Shown here: piece after piece, positions 28,656-38,232 of the stretch
How the letters are laid out: each line of letters begins with the position of its first letter
Position numbering within the stretch: the first letter of the stretch is position 1
Assembly (NCBI RefSeq): GCF_014133895.1
Contig: NC_050733.1
Coordinates: forward strand, 853,213-917,212
Length of the DNA: 64,000 nt
Direction: 5' to 3'
Origin: Torulaspora globosa
Lineage: Eukaryota; Ascomycota; Saccharomycetes; Saccharomycetales; Saccharomycetaceae
Position numbers and translations under genes: made by a program
Notes under the pieces: generated by a model
Databases searched by the model: none
The model's input: only the letters and a program-made list of their open reading frames with translations
Told to the model about the DNA's origin: nothing

Positions 28656-29892
28656 GTTCTATGGTCATCATTCCGTGCATAGCTTTTGCAAATCGGGGTA
28701 CGGTAACTTAATCGATAGGATATTGGAGTTTCACCTGCCATCTGATCGAACTTGCATATTTCAACCGCACAAATGGGAGATATCATTTTTCAGGTGTGTA
28801 TTGATAGTTCTCATCAAAAATGCTCAAGTATTTGTGACTTCGCTGTTTCTGTCAAAAAGCCCCTAAATCAAAGGAAAATATGCTGTTTTATCTGGACAGC
28901 GGTTATTAACGGAAGATAATGAACTTTGAGACGGTTTCCCTTTACTTGAATACCGTCCTTATTTGTTTGCTAACCCCTGTAAAGGAACTGACATAGATTA
29001 AAGGTGAGTTTGCTTGAGTCAGATATTGCGACAAAATGAGCTATGGAGTGTTTCTTTTCTAAGGGTCTTTACTTACCGCGTCAAGCGACTAATCTATTAG
29101 AGTCTTCGTTATTATCGAGTCAAATCACCAGATAAGACACCAGATCGCACTTTACAGTATGCGACAGCTTGTTCAGAACGGCACTAGAACAATTAAACAG
29201 CAATTACATTCAACAACTATTAAAACCGACATGTTTCAAGAGTGCCGGAGATGAGCCCAGAGCACAGTGCGCCCGCCGGTGACGGCAATTAAATGGCTCT
29301 CATGTCCTACAGCCTTGTTTCGGGCTTGGCACCATCGCCGACTGGTGAGCTTGAGCCCTTATTAAGATATTCAGTCAATCGAACTTGGGTTGTGAAGCAT
29401 TTTGACTGTCAAACCACCGCGCGTAACATTATAATATAACGGCACGCAAAGCGATTATGTGCATGTATGCACCGGATTTCTTCCCCGTCTTTGTCAGAAA
29501 TCTCGAAGAAATGCGCCCACTAACGTCTACGTCTCCATCTGATCGTGTCGATGCGACATATACGTTCGGCTGGCAACTAATACTGCAGACAGTTTTTCAC
29601 AGTTGAATAGCCGATGAGTTTAAGTGATGTGAGAATGACTATACGTTAAATGGTAACAGGGAGAAACACCGCAGACATGGGAATGACAGCGTTCTACTAG
29701 CAGAGCTTGTTGCAGAGCTTGTTGCTTAATATCAATTCGATGAGAAAGCTTCAGTCCAGTCACAAACTCGAAATTGAATAATTTGTAAATATGTTGCAAA
29801 ACTGCTCTAAATCATAACCCGCTACGAACATCTATGCCATGAGAGGAGCCGGACCAAGACCGGACACTTCATGGCTTCATTGCCGCCGTCAA
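28656..29892. other. Intergenic, no gene recognised
   Basis: 1.2 kb between two convergent genes. All frames are short. No repeat, RNA gene or relic could be recognised. Confidence 0.4.
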
Positions 29893-30219
29893 TCAAGCAG
29901 CGAGATCCTCCAGAATGAACTCCAGAGCTCCATCTCGTTTTAGCTGTTGCAATTCGGAATTTCCGCCTACGAAGCGCTTGAAAATATAAATCTGGGGAAC
30001 AGTCTTTTGGCCATTAATCTCCTGCAGAGCTTCCCGAATCTCGCTACCATCCTCCATTTTGTCCAGCTGCAACACACGCACTACGCCCTCTGGAAGTTTA
30101 GCCTCCTTGAACGTCTTCAGGGTCGCTTTACAGAATGGACAGTCGGTCGTGGCGAAGATAACCGCCTTGTTATCTTCAATCAACTGTTTGACGAATTTGA
30201 CTTTTTCTTGTGACACCAT
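29893..30219 (-). CDS. GRX1: Dithiol glutaredoxin (Grx1/Grx2 type)
   Basis: Glutathione-dependent disulfide oxidoreductase. The 108 residues show the class I fold: VKQLIEDNKAVIFATT, the active site CPFCKAT, then cis-proline TVPQIYIF and the glutathione-binding GGNSELQQL. The active site is Cys-Pro-Phe-Cys where Grx1/Grx2 of S. cerevisiae have Cys-Pro-Tyr-Cys, a conservative change. There is no presequence, so a cytosolic form is expected. The promoter side carries TGACTAA and CCCCT elements. Confidence 0.9.
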   Translation of the reverse strand: MVSQEKVKFVKQLIEDNKAVIFATTDCPFCKATLKTFKEAKLPEGVVRVLQLDKMEDGSEIREALQEINGQKTVPQIYIFKRFVGGNSELQQLKRDGALEFILEDLAA

Positions 30220-30342
30220 TTTTCAGTAAGGATAGATAGGATGTTCGATACTGTTTTTGACCTTCTTCATCCATCAGGAAAAAGCGTTTGGCAAAGGGAT
30301 TGTACCATCCCTATATAGCCAGTGGTTTCGTTTTTACGGTCG

Positions 30343-30378
30343 CCCCTGGTTTGCGGCTTACAGCTCATTAATGACTAA
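30343..30378 (-). promoter_or_regulatory. Stress elements upstream of the glutaredoxin gene
   Basis: CCCCT (STRE) near 30343-30347 and TGACTAA (Yap1/AP-1 type) at 30372-30378, 125-160 bp upstream of the glutaredoxin start. Both fit oxidative-stress induction, which is known for yeast glutaredoxins; individually they are short motifs. Confidence 0.4.
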
Positions 30379-31190
30379 TCAGCTCCTCCAAAGGGAGCTA
30401 CCCTTTAGCTACCTTTATGACAAATAAGAAACTTGCGACTTCAAACAAACATCTTTTTGAGGAATGAGTGGCTTTTCTTTGGCTGTGTGTATATGCGCCC
30501 TGAGCTATGATTTAAGCGGCATTTGCTGGCCAAGCCTGTTCTATGTCAATTTTCGTCAGCGAACCTCAGTCATTAAAGCCGTCTAATTCCCATTCTTGGC
30601 AGAAAATTACAGATAATATCGGTCACCTAGCAACGGCACTGCAAAAAAAACTTAAAAAATGTCAAGCTAGAGAGTTTTAGAGAGCATTGGCTACAATAAG
30701 TGAACGCATTAAGCCTATGTCTTTTTTTGACTTAAATGACGTTGGAAGTTTTCTGCTATCCATAGTGGGACTTTAGTCGGCTAGTCGAAGCATACCATGT
30801 ACTTGCAGCCTTCAATTTGACAAATTCGTGATTGCATTACGTTTCCTAGGTGTTTTTTTGACCTCTGCAGCAAAAACCGCGATGAAGCGTGTCAGTGTGA
30901 AGCCGAGGATGAGGTTCATTTATGCTAATGCCCAGGGATCACTTCATCCTAAAGAAGGTGATTGTCTGTCGAAGCAGTCGTACAGAGGCTTGCTGCTTCT
31001 CTTACGATTGAGACGGAACTTGGCCCAATCAAAAAAGGTTAAAGGATAGACAGCACGATTGTTCAATGTCGCGTACTCAAATTACTATTTGGGACTCTAA
31101 CAGCTGCGTTGGACACTGCATCGACTTGAATCGCCTGACTTATGGCGATGAAAGCTGCCGGTAACCTTTCCTCCCAGCTTCGGATAAGTC
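30379..31190. other. Intergenic, upstream of the AAD relic
   Basis: About 810 bp with no supported gene. I looked for the missing first 50 residues of the aryl-alcohol dehydrogenase here and could not recognise them. Confidence 0.4.
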
Positions 31191-32171
31191 ATGTCATTAG
31201 GAGCAGATTTTTCAGGTTTAATGGACAGAAATTGCCCTTCGGAACTGCCTGACGGATATCGTGAGGTAGCCAACAGGTACCAAAATGAAGAGTCGGAGGC
31301 TTGGATCGGTGAATGGATGGAATCGAGGAAGATTCGCGACCAGCTGGTGATCGCTACAAAGTTTACAAGCGATTACAAGGCTTATGAAGTTGGCAAGGGT
31401 AGGAGTGCGAATTTTGGTGGAAACAATAGGCGCAGTCTGCACGTAAGTGTCCGCGACTCCTTGAAGAAGCTGAAAACCGACTGGATCGATATCTTGTATG
31501 TCCACTGGTGGGACCATATGACTTCGATAGAGGAGTTGATGGATAGCTTGCACGTTCTGGTGCAGCAGGGTAAAGTTTTGTACCTAGGAGCTTCTGACAC
31601 ACCAGCATGGGTCGTGTCCGCCGCCAACTACTATGCTGTGTCGCATGGTAAGACGCCCTTCAGTGTTTATCAGGGAAGATGGAATGTGATGCTCAGAGAT
31701 TTCGAAAGAGAGATCCTCCCAATGGCCAGGCATTTTGGTATGGCGCTTGTGCCCTGGGATGTTCTTGGTGGGGGAAGGTTCCAGACCAAAGAATCTATCG
31801 AGAAGCGTAAAGATCGTGGAGAGAAATTGCGGTCGTTTGTTCAGCCTCCTGAGCAGACTGAGCAGGAAGTGAAGATCAGTTCCGCTTTGGAAAAGGTTGC
31901 CAAAGAGCATGGCACACATTCCATCACAGCAATTGTACTTGCATATGTCAGGTCCAAGGGAACCAACGTCTTCCCGCTTGTGGGAGGCAGAAAGGTTGAG
32001 CATTTGAAGGACAACATTGCCGCTTTGTCGATCAAATTGGCTCCAGAACAAGTCAGTCACCTCGAGAGCGTTGTTCCTTTTGATATAGTGTACCCAGTAT
32101 TTTGTCTTCAATTCATCTCTCTCGAGAAATCTTCCCTTTCGTGTTGGTTGTTCGTATATGCTGAACTTTGA
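31191..32171 (+). pseudogene. Aryl-alcohol dehydrogenase (AAD family aldo-keto reductase), truncated at both ends
   Basis: The central part is clearly an AAD-type aldo-keto reductase: ESEAWIGEWMESRKIRDQLV, SVRDSLKKLKTDWIDILYVH, VSAANYYAVSHGKTPFSVYQ and NVFPLVGGRKVEHLKDNI. Intact yeast AAD proteins are about 376 residues. Here the start is a late ATG, the first 40-50 residues of the family are absent, and a short in-frame deletion removes the segment that normally contains GGNFIDT, including the catalytic aspartate region. Homology stops after VVPFDIVYP and the last 25 residues are unrelated. It is 326 codons and open, but most likely a non-functional relic. Confidence 0.75.
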
Positions 32172-32172
32172 C

Positions 32173-32236
32173 TCTTTGCAATTCAAATATTTGAAATTGG
32201 AGCACGAATAATTATAGCGTTGCACTGATTTCAGTT
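32173..32236. repeat. Dispersed repeat, copy 1
   Basis: A stretch of about 60 bp (CTTTGCAATTCAAATATTTG and following) resembles 49866-49926 at roughly three quarters of positions by eye, in the same orientation. It directly follows the AAD relic. Probably a remnant of one mobile or subtelomeric element. Confidence 0.4.
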
Positions 32237-33093
32237 TCAATAAACATCAGAAGCAGATAGAGTTGAAGCCTAAACCATACAAAGTAAGTCTAAAGGCGGA
32301 ATATTTTCTGCCTATCATCTGAATTATGGGTGCTGTATTTATGACACAGTTGATGCTTTGTTTGTCACTTGTGGTTGGTCACTACTGTCCCTTGCGAAAC
32401 TGCCAGCTCTCATCAGCGACAGCACTTGATTTTCACTTGCGCTATATTACTACAAACTTGCCTACACAGACGCCTCGTCCTCCTAGACTAGCGGTGGCGT
32501 TGAAGCACGTTCTTCGCAAAGAGTGACTTGTTTCCTTCTCGTCTATCGCTGTCTTACGCTTAAATGTGACTGAGAATTGGGAGGTTTGCCTCGCTTACTC
32601 TTCGTAGCAGAGGGGCTGCTGGCGCTCCCCATCCTCGAGAGGCCTTCGATTTTAAGCCACAAGCTGGAGATAGGCGATCGCTCAATCTCGACTTGTTCAG
32701 TCGCACGATCCAGTAACCGCATAAGTTAATAAGGTCTCTCCGAATCTGGGCGCAATGTCGAAGCTCTTTCATCGTAACAAGTTGAGTTTTTTTCAATGAG
32801 AGTCCTGCCTACCAGTTTCTTAGCGAGTGCTGGGTCGTGAAGTCGTCCCTTGGTGCTGCCTATCAGTGAAATCGTTCTCAGAAATCCATCGTAATCAGTC
32901 AACATAGCTGGCAGCGTGTACTGTTCATCTATGAATTCGCCTTGGCTTTCTTTGGCTATCTAGCTCGCTTTTCCTCTTCAGTTTCACCCATAGGTCCCAA
33001 GCGCTGGCACATAAAACATGCGACGACAATATCCTGCAGCCATGGCGCATTCATACAATCTAATACTTCTTGGGCAATACCATGTTAAAGCCA
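32237..33093. other. Intergenic, no gene recognised
   Basis: About 860 bp. Short frames only; nothing recognisable. Confidence 0.35.
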
Positions 33094-33422
33094 CCCCCCC
33101 CCCCCTGAGGGCTCGATAGGCGGCACCCCACAGACACGAGACTCCAGGTTAGCCTTTTATATCGCCAGACCGGGGTTTTTCTTGCCCTAAATTTCTCACA
33201 AAACGCTGTCTAGGTATATAAATGGTTTGTGTATGTCTCTGGCTTTCTTAACATCTCTTTCTCAGCTTGTAGCGATTCACTCTTGATTCCCTTCATTTGA
33301 TCTGAACCAACATGCACTTACGTATGTTGGCGATGGACAACAAAACGAAAAAAGGCGATGAAGCGTCTTATCAAAGAGAGCGGCCAAGGATGCACGAAAG
33401 AAAAGGCACAAAGGCTGGTTGA
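33094..33422 (+). other. Promoter-like segment with a 12-C run, TATA box and 36-codon frame
   Basis: A run of 12 C ending in CCCCTGAGGG (33094-33110; STRE-like) is followed by CCGGGG (Mig1-like), TATATAAATGG at about 33215, a pyrimidine-rich stretch and an ATG at 33312. The frame from that ATG has only 36 codons and no recognisable similarity. The arrangement resembles promoters of stress- or glucose-regulated yeast genes, so this may be a promoter whose gene was lost or replaced. Confidence 0.3.
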
Positions 33423-33536
33423 ATGGAACTCGTTATTTACAGTGTGACATTTGCGAAACACTCGCCATTGGGCCCTTGAGGATTCTCGAACAGTCGGGGA
33501 CGGACGGCAATCTACGTTACAGACCGAAGAAAGTTC

Positions 33537-33845
33537 ATGAGAAGAGCATGCGATGCAGCTGATATCGACGGAAAAGTTGAGTGCGCTACGCTATTGAAGC
33601 AGACGGCGAGAAAGATTAGGCGAATTTGCAGCAACCTCGGGGGCTCGTTGAGAGACCTGCGTCTGGAGGTGCTGGGGTATCGCAAGTGGTACGACGGACT
33701 GGGGAAAGAACACGACATGTGCTACCACAATCTTACTCTAGAACATTTATCCTACCATTCATATGGCATGCCCTTCGCTAGTCGCGCAATAAATGACGTT
33801 ATCGATGATGTGGCGAACTCCACGATCAGCCGTTATCAGCGATAA
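33537..33845 (+). CDS. Hypothetical frame, 102 codons, doubtful
   Basis: An ATG-started frame of 102 codons rich in Arg and Leu (TARKIRRICSNLGGSLRDLRL). I recognise no domain. Its C-terminal part overlaps the repeated ATTCATATGGCATG word at 33757-33770, found twice elsewhere in noncoding DNA, which argues against it being coding. Listed for completeness only. Confidence 0.12.
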   Translation: MRRACDAADIDGKVECATLLKQTARKIRRICSNLGGSLRDLRLEVLGYRKWYDGLGKEHDMCYHNLTLEHLSYHSYGMPFASRAINDVIDDVANSTISRYQR

Positions 33846-34356
33846 CTTCACTGCCGTCGTAATTAGGGCAACTCTGCATGATAATGGCATCAAAAAGAAT
33901 GCTAACCGTGGGAAAAGTACTTTCGGATTTGTCGGGATCACCCGCGGGAGCAGCCGGTCAATGGCAAAGATTCGATATGAGAAAATTACGTATTGAGATT
34001 TAAGTTGGTCAATGGATGTTACTCTGACTTCGGCGTGGAGACAGTGCCGAAACAAAATGGAACACAGCCGCGTGGACGTAAACGAGGACCCTGGAAAAGT
34101 ATAAACGGAGGGCGTATTTCTCGGTTTGAATGAGTTTGTAGCTTATCGTAGAAGTAAAGGAGAAAGTCATCTTTATAAGTAGAAAAACAAATACAACTAA
34201 CCAAGAGCTATCTTTAAGAACATCATGATTAGTACTGACCTAAACTCCTTAAGCTCTCAACATAATGGGTAGCATATAAGGCTGTGATATTCGAACGAGA
34301 TGAGGGAGTATGGTTAACATATATATGTACAAATCTTTATAACTAAAATGCTGTGT
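33846..34356. other. Intergenic 3' of the flocculin gene
   Basis: About 510 bp, AT-rich near the flocculin stop (ATATATATG around 34318-34327). No other feature seen. Confidence 0.4.
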
Positions 34357-37300
34357 CTACAAGGCCAAAGGTAAGGCAGCGACGAATAATAAGATGGAGT
34401 TGACAACTCTTGCTGGAGCCCCACCAACAAAAGGACTAATAAAAACAGAACTCTCTTGAGTAGTAGTAATACTTATACTACCATATGATGCACTGGATGA
34501 GACCTCCTGCTCAATCATGGAAGTCGTAATTAAAGGAACGAAAGTCAAAGTTGATGGAACAACCTCTGTTGAGGAAGCTACAGCTTCGGAAGAGTCCTCT
34601 TGAGCAACTGTGGTCAAAGAGGTTGCCTGAGTTTCAGTCTTGGTTGTACCTGTCGTTTCTTCTCTTGGAATACTAGTAGAAGCATGTTTGTCACTAGTTT
34701 GGGTATTAATATCATCAGTCTTGTCGTTTCCTGGAACGGCCGTACTGGAAATAGCGGTCACTGTATTGAAGGTTGGTGTTTTCGTAGAGAATGTTTGTGA
34801 TGGGCGAGATAGTTGACTTTCAGGACATGTGGTGGAATAGATGGCGGTGACACCGTTGGATGTTGTCGTAACAGTTGTCCAACTTTGCGATCTAGAAGAC
34901 ATTTCGCTTTCAGGACATGTGGTGGTATAGATGGTGGTGACGCCGTTGGAAGTCATTGTGATTGTTGATAACAATTGGATTCCACTGCTTGTATCGTGCC
35001 CTCTGGTCGAGTAATAAGTCGTCTCGGTTATTGGGCTGGCAGGAAAACTGGTCACTTCACTAGTGGTATTTCCATAGTGCCAGAACGATGGAGTCTCGAC
35101 GTGATAGATTGTTTCTTGGGTGGTAGAGCCATCGGTCCCGACAGTTTGAGTTATCTGGGTGGAAAAGGTGGAGGTAAAAGCACCAGTCCAGGGCGTGTAA
35201 GTGGTAGAGATGCCGTGAGACTGAGGAGTCTCGACGTAGTATATGGTGCTCACAGTGTCAACACCGTCGGAACCTCTGACAGTGGTTGTGGCAGTAGCGT
35301 AAGTAGAGGTGAAAGGACCGTTCCATGGGGTGTAAATGGTAGAAACACCGTTAGCTTGTGGGGTCTCAACGTAGTAGATGGTGCTGACAGTGTCGAGACC
35401 GTCGGAACCCTTCACAGTGGTTGTGGCAGTAGCGTAAGTAGAGCTGAAAGTGCCAGTCCATGGCGTGTAGGTGGTGGTAACACCGTTAGCTTGTGGGGTC
35501 TCAACGTAGTAGATGGTGCTAACAGTATCAATACCATCAGACCCTTTGACAGTGGTCATGGCAGTAGCGTAAGTAGAGGTGAAAGGACCATTCCATGGGG
35601 TGTAGGTGGTGGAAACACCGTAAGACACTTTAGCAGTTAGCGTAGAAGATGCTCCAGTTCTTGTAACATCGCTGGCACCTTGGTCACTGGTTGAGCCGGA
35701 AGGAACATTGGATCTTCCACTTGGCGCAGAAGATACACTTGAGGCTGCGCCAGAGGATGCTCCACTTGGCTTGGAAGATGTACCAGAGACTGCTCCAGAT
35801 GATGGGCCGCTTGGTTTGGAAGATGCACCAGAGGTTGCTCCAGAGGATGCTCCACTTGGCTTGAAGGTTGGAGCGGAAGATGCTCCAGATGATGGGCCGC
35901 TTGGCTTGGAGGTTGGAGCGGAAGATGCTCCAGCGGATGGGCCACTTGGCTTGGAAGATGTACCAGAGACTGCTCCAGATGATGGGCCGCTTGGCTTGGA
36001 AGATGCACCAGAGGTTGCTCCAGAGGATGCTCCACTTGGCTTGGAGGTTGGAGCGGAAGATGCTCCAGCGGATGGGCCGCTTGGCTTGGAAGATGCACCA
36101 GAGGTTGCTCCAGAGGATGCTCCACTTGGCTTGGAGGTTGGAGCGGAAGATGCTCCAGCGGATGGGCCGCTTGGCTTGGAAGATGCACCAGAGGTTGCTC
36201 CAGAGGATGCTCCACTTGGCTTGGAGGTTGGAGCGGAAGATGCTCCAGCGGATGGGCCGCTTGGCTTGGAAGATGCACCAGAGGTTGCTCCAGAGGATGC
36301 TCCACTTGGCTTGGAGGTTGGAGCGGAAGATGCTCCAGCGGATGGGCCGCTTGGCTTGGAAGATGCACCAGAGGTTGCTCCAGAGGATGCTCCACTTGGC
36401 TTGGAGGTTGGAGCGGAAGATGCTCCAGCGGATGGGCCACTTGGCTTGGAAGATGTACCAGAGACTGCTCCAGATGATGGGCCGCTTGGCTTGGAAGATG
36501 CACCAGAGGTTGCTCCAGAGGATGCTCCAGTTCTTGTAACATCGCTGGCACCTTGGCCACTGGTTGAGCCAGAATGAACATTCGATGCTCCACTTGGTGC
36601 AGAAGATGGAACTGAGGATGCTCCGCTTGGCTTAGAAGATGGGGCAGAAGATGCTCCAGTTCTTATCACCTCGCTGGCACCTTGGGCAGTGGTTGAACCT
36701 GAAGGAACATTCGATGCTCCACTAGGCGTAGAAGATGGACCCGAGGATGCAGTAGCATACGTCGACGCGAATGTGCCGTTCCATCGGGTGTAAGTGGTAG
36801 AGATGCCGTGAGACTGAGGAGTCTCGACGTAGTATATCGTGCTCACAGTGTCAACACCATCAGAACCTCTGACAGTGGTCGTGACAGTAGCGTAAGTAGA
36901 GCTGAAAGTGCCAGTCCATGGGGTGTAGGTGGTAGAGATGCTGTGGGACTGAGGAGTCTCGACGTAGTATATCGTGCTCACAGTGTCAACACCGTCGGAA
37001 CCTCTGACAGTGGTTGTGGCAGTAGCATACGTCGACGCGAATGTGCCACTCCATGGCGTGTAGGTGGTAGAGATGCCGTGAGACTGAGGAGTCTCGACGT
37101 AGTATATCGTGCTCACAGTGTCAACACCATCAGAACCTCTGACAGTGGTCGTGGCAGTAGCGTAAGTAGAGCTGAAAGTGCCAGTCCATGGGGTGTAGGT
37201 GGTAGAGATGCCGTGGGACTGAGGAGTCTCAACGTAGTAGATAACTACTGGTGTTGTTGAGCCATCTTTCCCAATAGTTTGTGTTGTCGTTGTAGAATAG

Positions 37301-38232
37301 GTAGTAGTATAACTTCCACCCCAAGCTGTAGTGGTAGTCGTACTGATAGGTGGGATTGGTGTTTCAATAACAATAACGTCACCTGTGGTGAGAGATCCGA
37401 CTGAGTTAGAGTACGTAGAAACCGTTGTGTAGGTGGAGGTAAACGTTTGCGGCCAGCCCATTGTTGAAGTAATTGGTAGTACATCACACTTCTGGGCACT
37501 TGGCAAATCACCTCCACTAAATACGAAACCAGACCAATCGTTATGGTGGACACCGTCTGCATCTGTTATTGTCAGTTTTAGGGCCCCAAGATTATCTCTG
37601 TTAACGTAAAAGATTCTTATTGGGTAGTATACTCCCCCGACCAAATCAATGGAAACCGTTTGGGCAGTTGGGTTTGAGCCAGACCATTGGGCACGGAGAA
37701 CAAAAGCACCTGGATATGCAACAGTGCTCTCCCTTTGGCAGCAGTCGAAAGCGTTTCCAGACCCCAGATTAACATAAACTAAGTCGTCAACATAATCCAG
37801 ATTAAAAAGATACTGGCCAGTTTTGGGAGCTTTGAGGTACCCACTGATCAGCATACTAAAGTTGGTAGTGGCAAACTGCTTATCGAAATTATAGTTTGGT
37901 GGCATAGTCCCCTCATTTACCCTACAAGCGTGATTAAATGTTGTCGCGAAAGAAAGATCAACTACACCTGTGGAAGTACCAATCAACCCATTGCCCAAAT
38001 GCTGATACCTGCCATCGAAAAGAAAACTATTTTGTTGATAAGCTGGGTTGTAGCAAGCACCGCCATGTGGATTACCTCCTGGGTAAGGTAACGGGTAATC
38101 ATAAAATTCAACAGTAAATCCTGGGGACATATTTTGTGGTGCACAACCTAAAATGGCACCAGTATTCACATTAGCGGCATTCAGAAATGGTGCAAAACTC
38201 CCTAACACCAAAAGTGAAAAGGAAAACCACAT
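34357..38232 (-). CDS. GPI-anchored flocculin with PA14 lectin domain and long repeats
   Basis: Cell-wall adhesin of the FLO1/FLO5/FLO9 type, 1291 residues. Signal peptide MWFSFSLLVLGSFAPFLNA; PA14 lectin domain over about 60-240 with the adjacent calcium-binding aspartates in DYVDDLVYVNLGSG and the paired cysteines NAFDCCQ. Next come FLO1-type repeats of about 44 residues (TYTPWTGTFSSTYAT, DGVDTVSTIYYVETPQSHG): a block at about 265-495 and a second at about 870-1060. Between them lies a Ser/Pro/Gly/Ala block of 30-residue units. Late units of the SNGVTTIYTTTCPES type lead to a Ser/Thr-rich stalk and a hydrophobic GPI-attachment tail (SILLFVAALPLAL). Subtelomeric position is usual for this family. 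It should mediate cell-cell or surface adhesion; sugar specificity cannot be read from sequence. Confidence 0.92.
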   Translation of the reverse strand: MWFSFSLLVLGSFAPFLNAANVNTGAILGCAPQNMSPGFTVEFYDYPLPYPGGNPHGGACYNPAYQQNSFLFDGRYQHLGNGLIGTSTGVVDLSFATTFNHACRVNEGTMPPNYNFDKQFATTNFSMLISGYLKAPKTGQYLFNLDYVDDLVYVNLGSGNAFDCCQRESTVAYPGAFVLRAQWSGSNPTAQTVSIDLVGGVYYPIRIFYVNRDNLGALKLTITDADGVHHNDWSGFVFSGGDLPSAQKCDVLPITSTMGWPQTFTSTYTTVSTYSNSVGSLTTGDVIVIETPIPPISTTTTTAWGGSYTTTYSTTTTQTIGKDGSTTPVVIYYVETPQSHGISTTYTPWTGTFSSTYATATTTVRGSDGVDTVSTIYYVETPQSHGISTTYTPWSGTFASTYATATTTVRGSDGVDTVSTIYYVETPQSHSISTTYTPWTGTFSSTYATVTTTVRGSDGVDTVSTIYYVETPQSHGISTTYTRWNGTFASTYATASSGPSSTPSGASNVPSGSTTAQGASEVIRTGASSAPSSKPSGASSVPSSAPSGASNVHSGSTSGQGASDVTRTGASSGATSGASSKPSGPSSGAVSGTSSKPSGPSAGASSAPTSKPSGASSGATSGASSKPSGPSAGASSAPTSKPSGASSGATSGASSKPSGPSAGASSAPTSKPSGASSGATSGASSKPSGPSAGASSAPTSKPSGASSGATSGASSKPSGPSAGASSAPTSKPSGASSGATSGASSKPSGPSSGAVSGTSSKPSGPSAGASSAPTSKPSGPSSGASSAPTFKPSGASSGATSGASSKPSGPSSGAVSGTSSKPSGASSGAASSVSSAPSGRSNVPSGSTSDQGASDVTRTGASSTLTAKVSYGVSTTYTPWNGPFTSTYATAMTTVKGSDGIDTVSTIYYVETPQANGVTTTYTPWTGTFSSTYATATTTVKGSDGLDTVSTIYYVETPQANGVSTIYTPWNGPFTSTYATATTTVRGSDGVDTVSTIYYVETPQSHGISTTYTPWTGAFTSTFSTQITQTVGTDGSTTQETIYHVETPSFWHYGNTTSEVTSFPASPITETTYYSTRGHDTSSGIQLLSTITMTSNGVTTIYTTTCPESEMSSRSQSWTTVTTTSNGVTAIYSTTCPESQLSRPSQTFSTKTPTFNTVTAISSTAVPGNDKTDDINTQTSDKHASTSIPREETTGTTKTETQATSLTTVAQEDSSEAVASSTEVVPSTLTFVPLITTSMIEQEVSSSASYGSISITTTQESSVFISPFVGGAPARVVNSILLFVAALPLAL
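36001..36450 (-). repeat. 90-bp coding minisatellite, five near-perfect tandem units
   Basis: Five consecutive 90-bp units begin at 36001, 36091, 36181, 36271 and 36361; I see only one base difference, in the fifth. Partial and variant units extend the array to about 35716-36536. Each unit encodes 30 residues (SKPSGASSGATSGAS then SKPSGPSAGASSAPT). Because 90 is a multiple of three, the array can change length without breaking the frame. Confidence 0.9.

Noticed and set aside
31584..32240. 218-codon frame antisense to the AAD relic
   Set aside because: Antisense shadow; starts without a supported ATG context and shows no domain.
35637..36593. Long alternative frames over the flocculin repeats: 318 codons on the minus strand, 289 and 223 codons on the plus strand
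   Set aside because: A 90-bp repeat without stops keeps every frame open; products are monotonous and lack starts or ends outside the array. The flocculin frame has the signal peptide, PA14 domain and GPI tail.
37245..37562. 105-codon frame in another frame of the flocculin
   Set aside because: Shadow of the Ser/Thr-rich flocculin codons.
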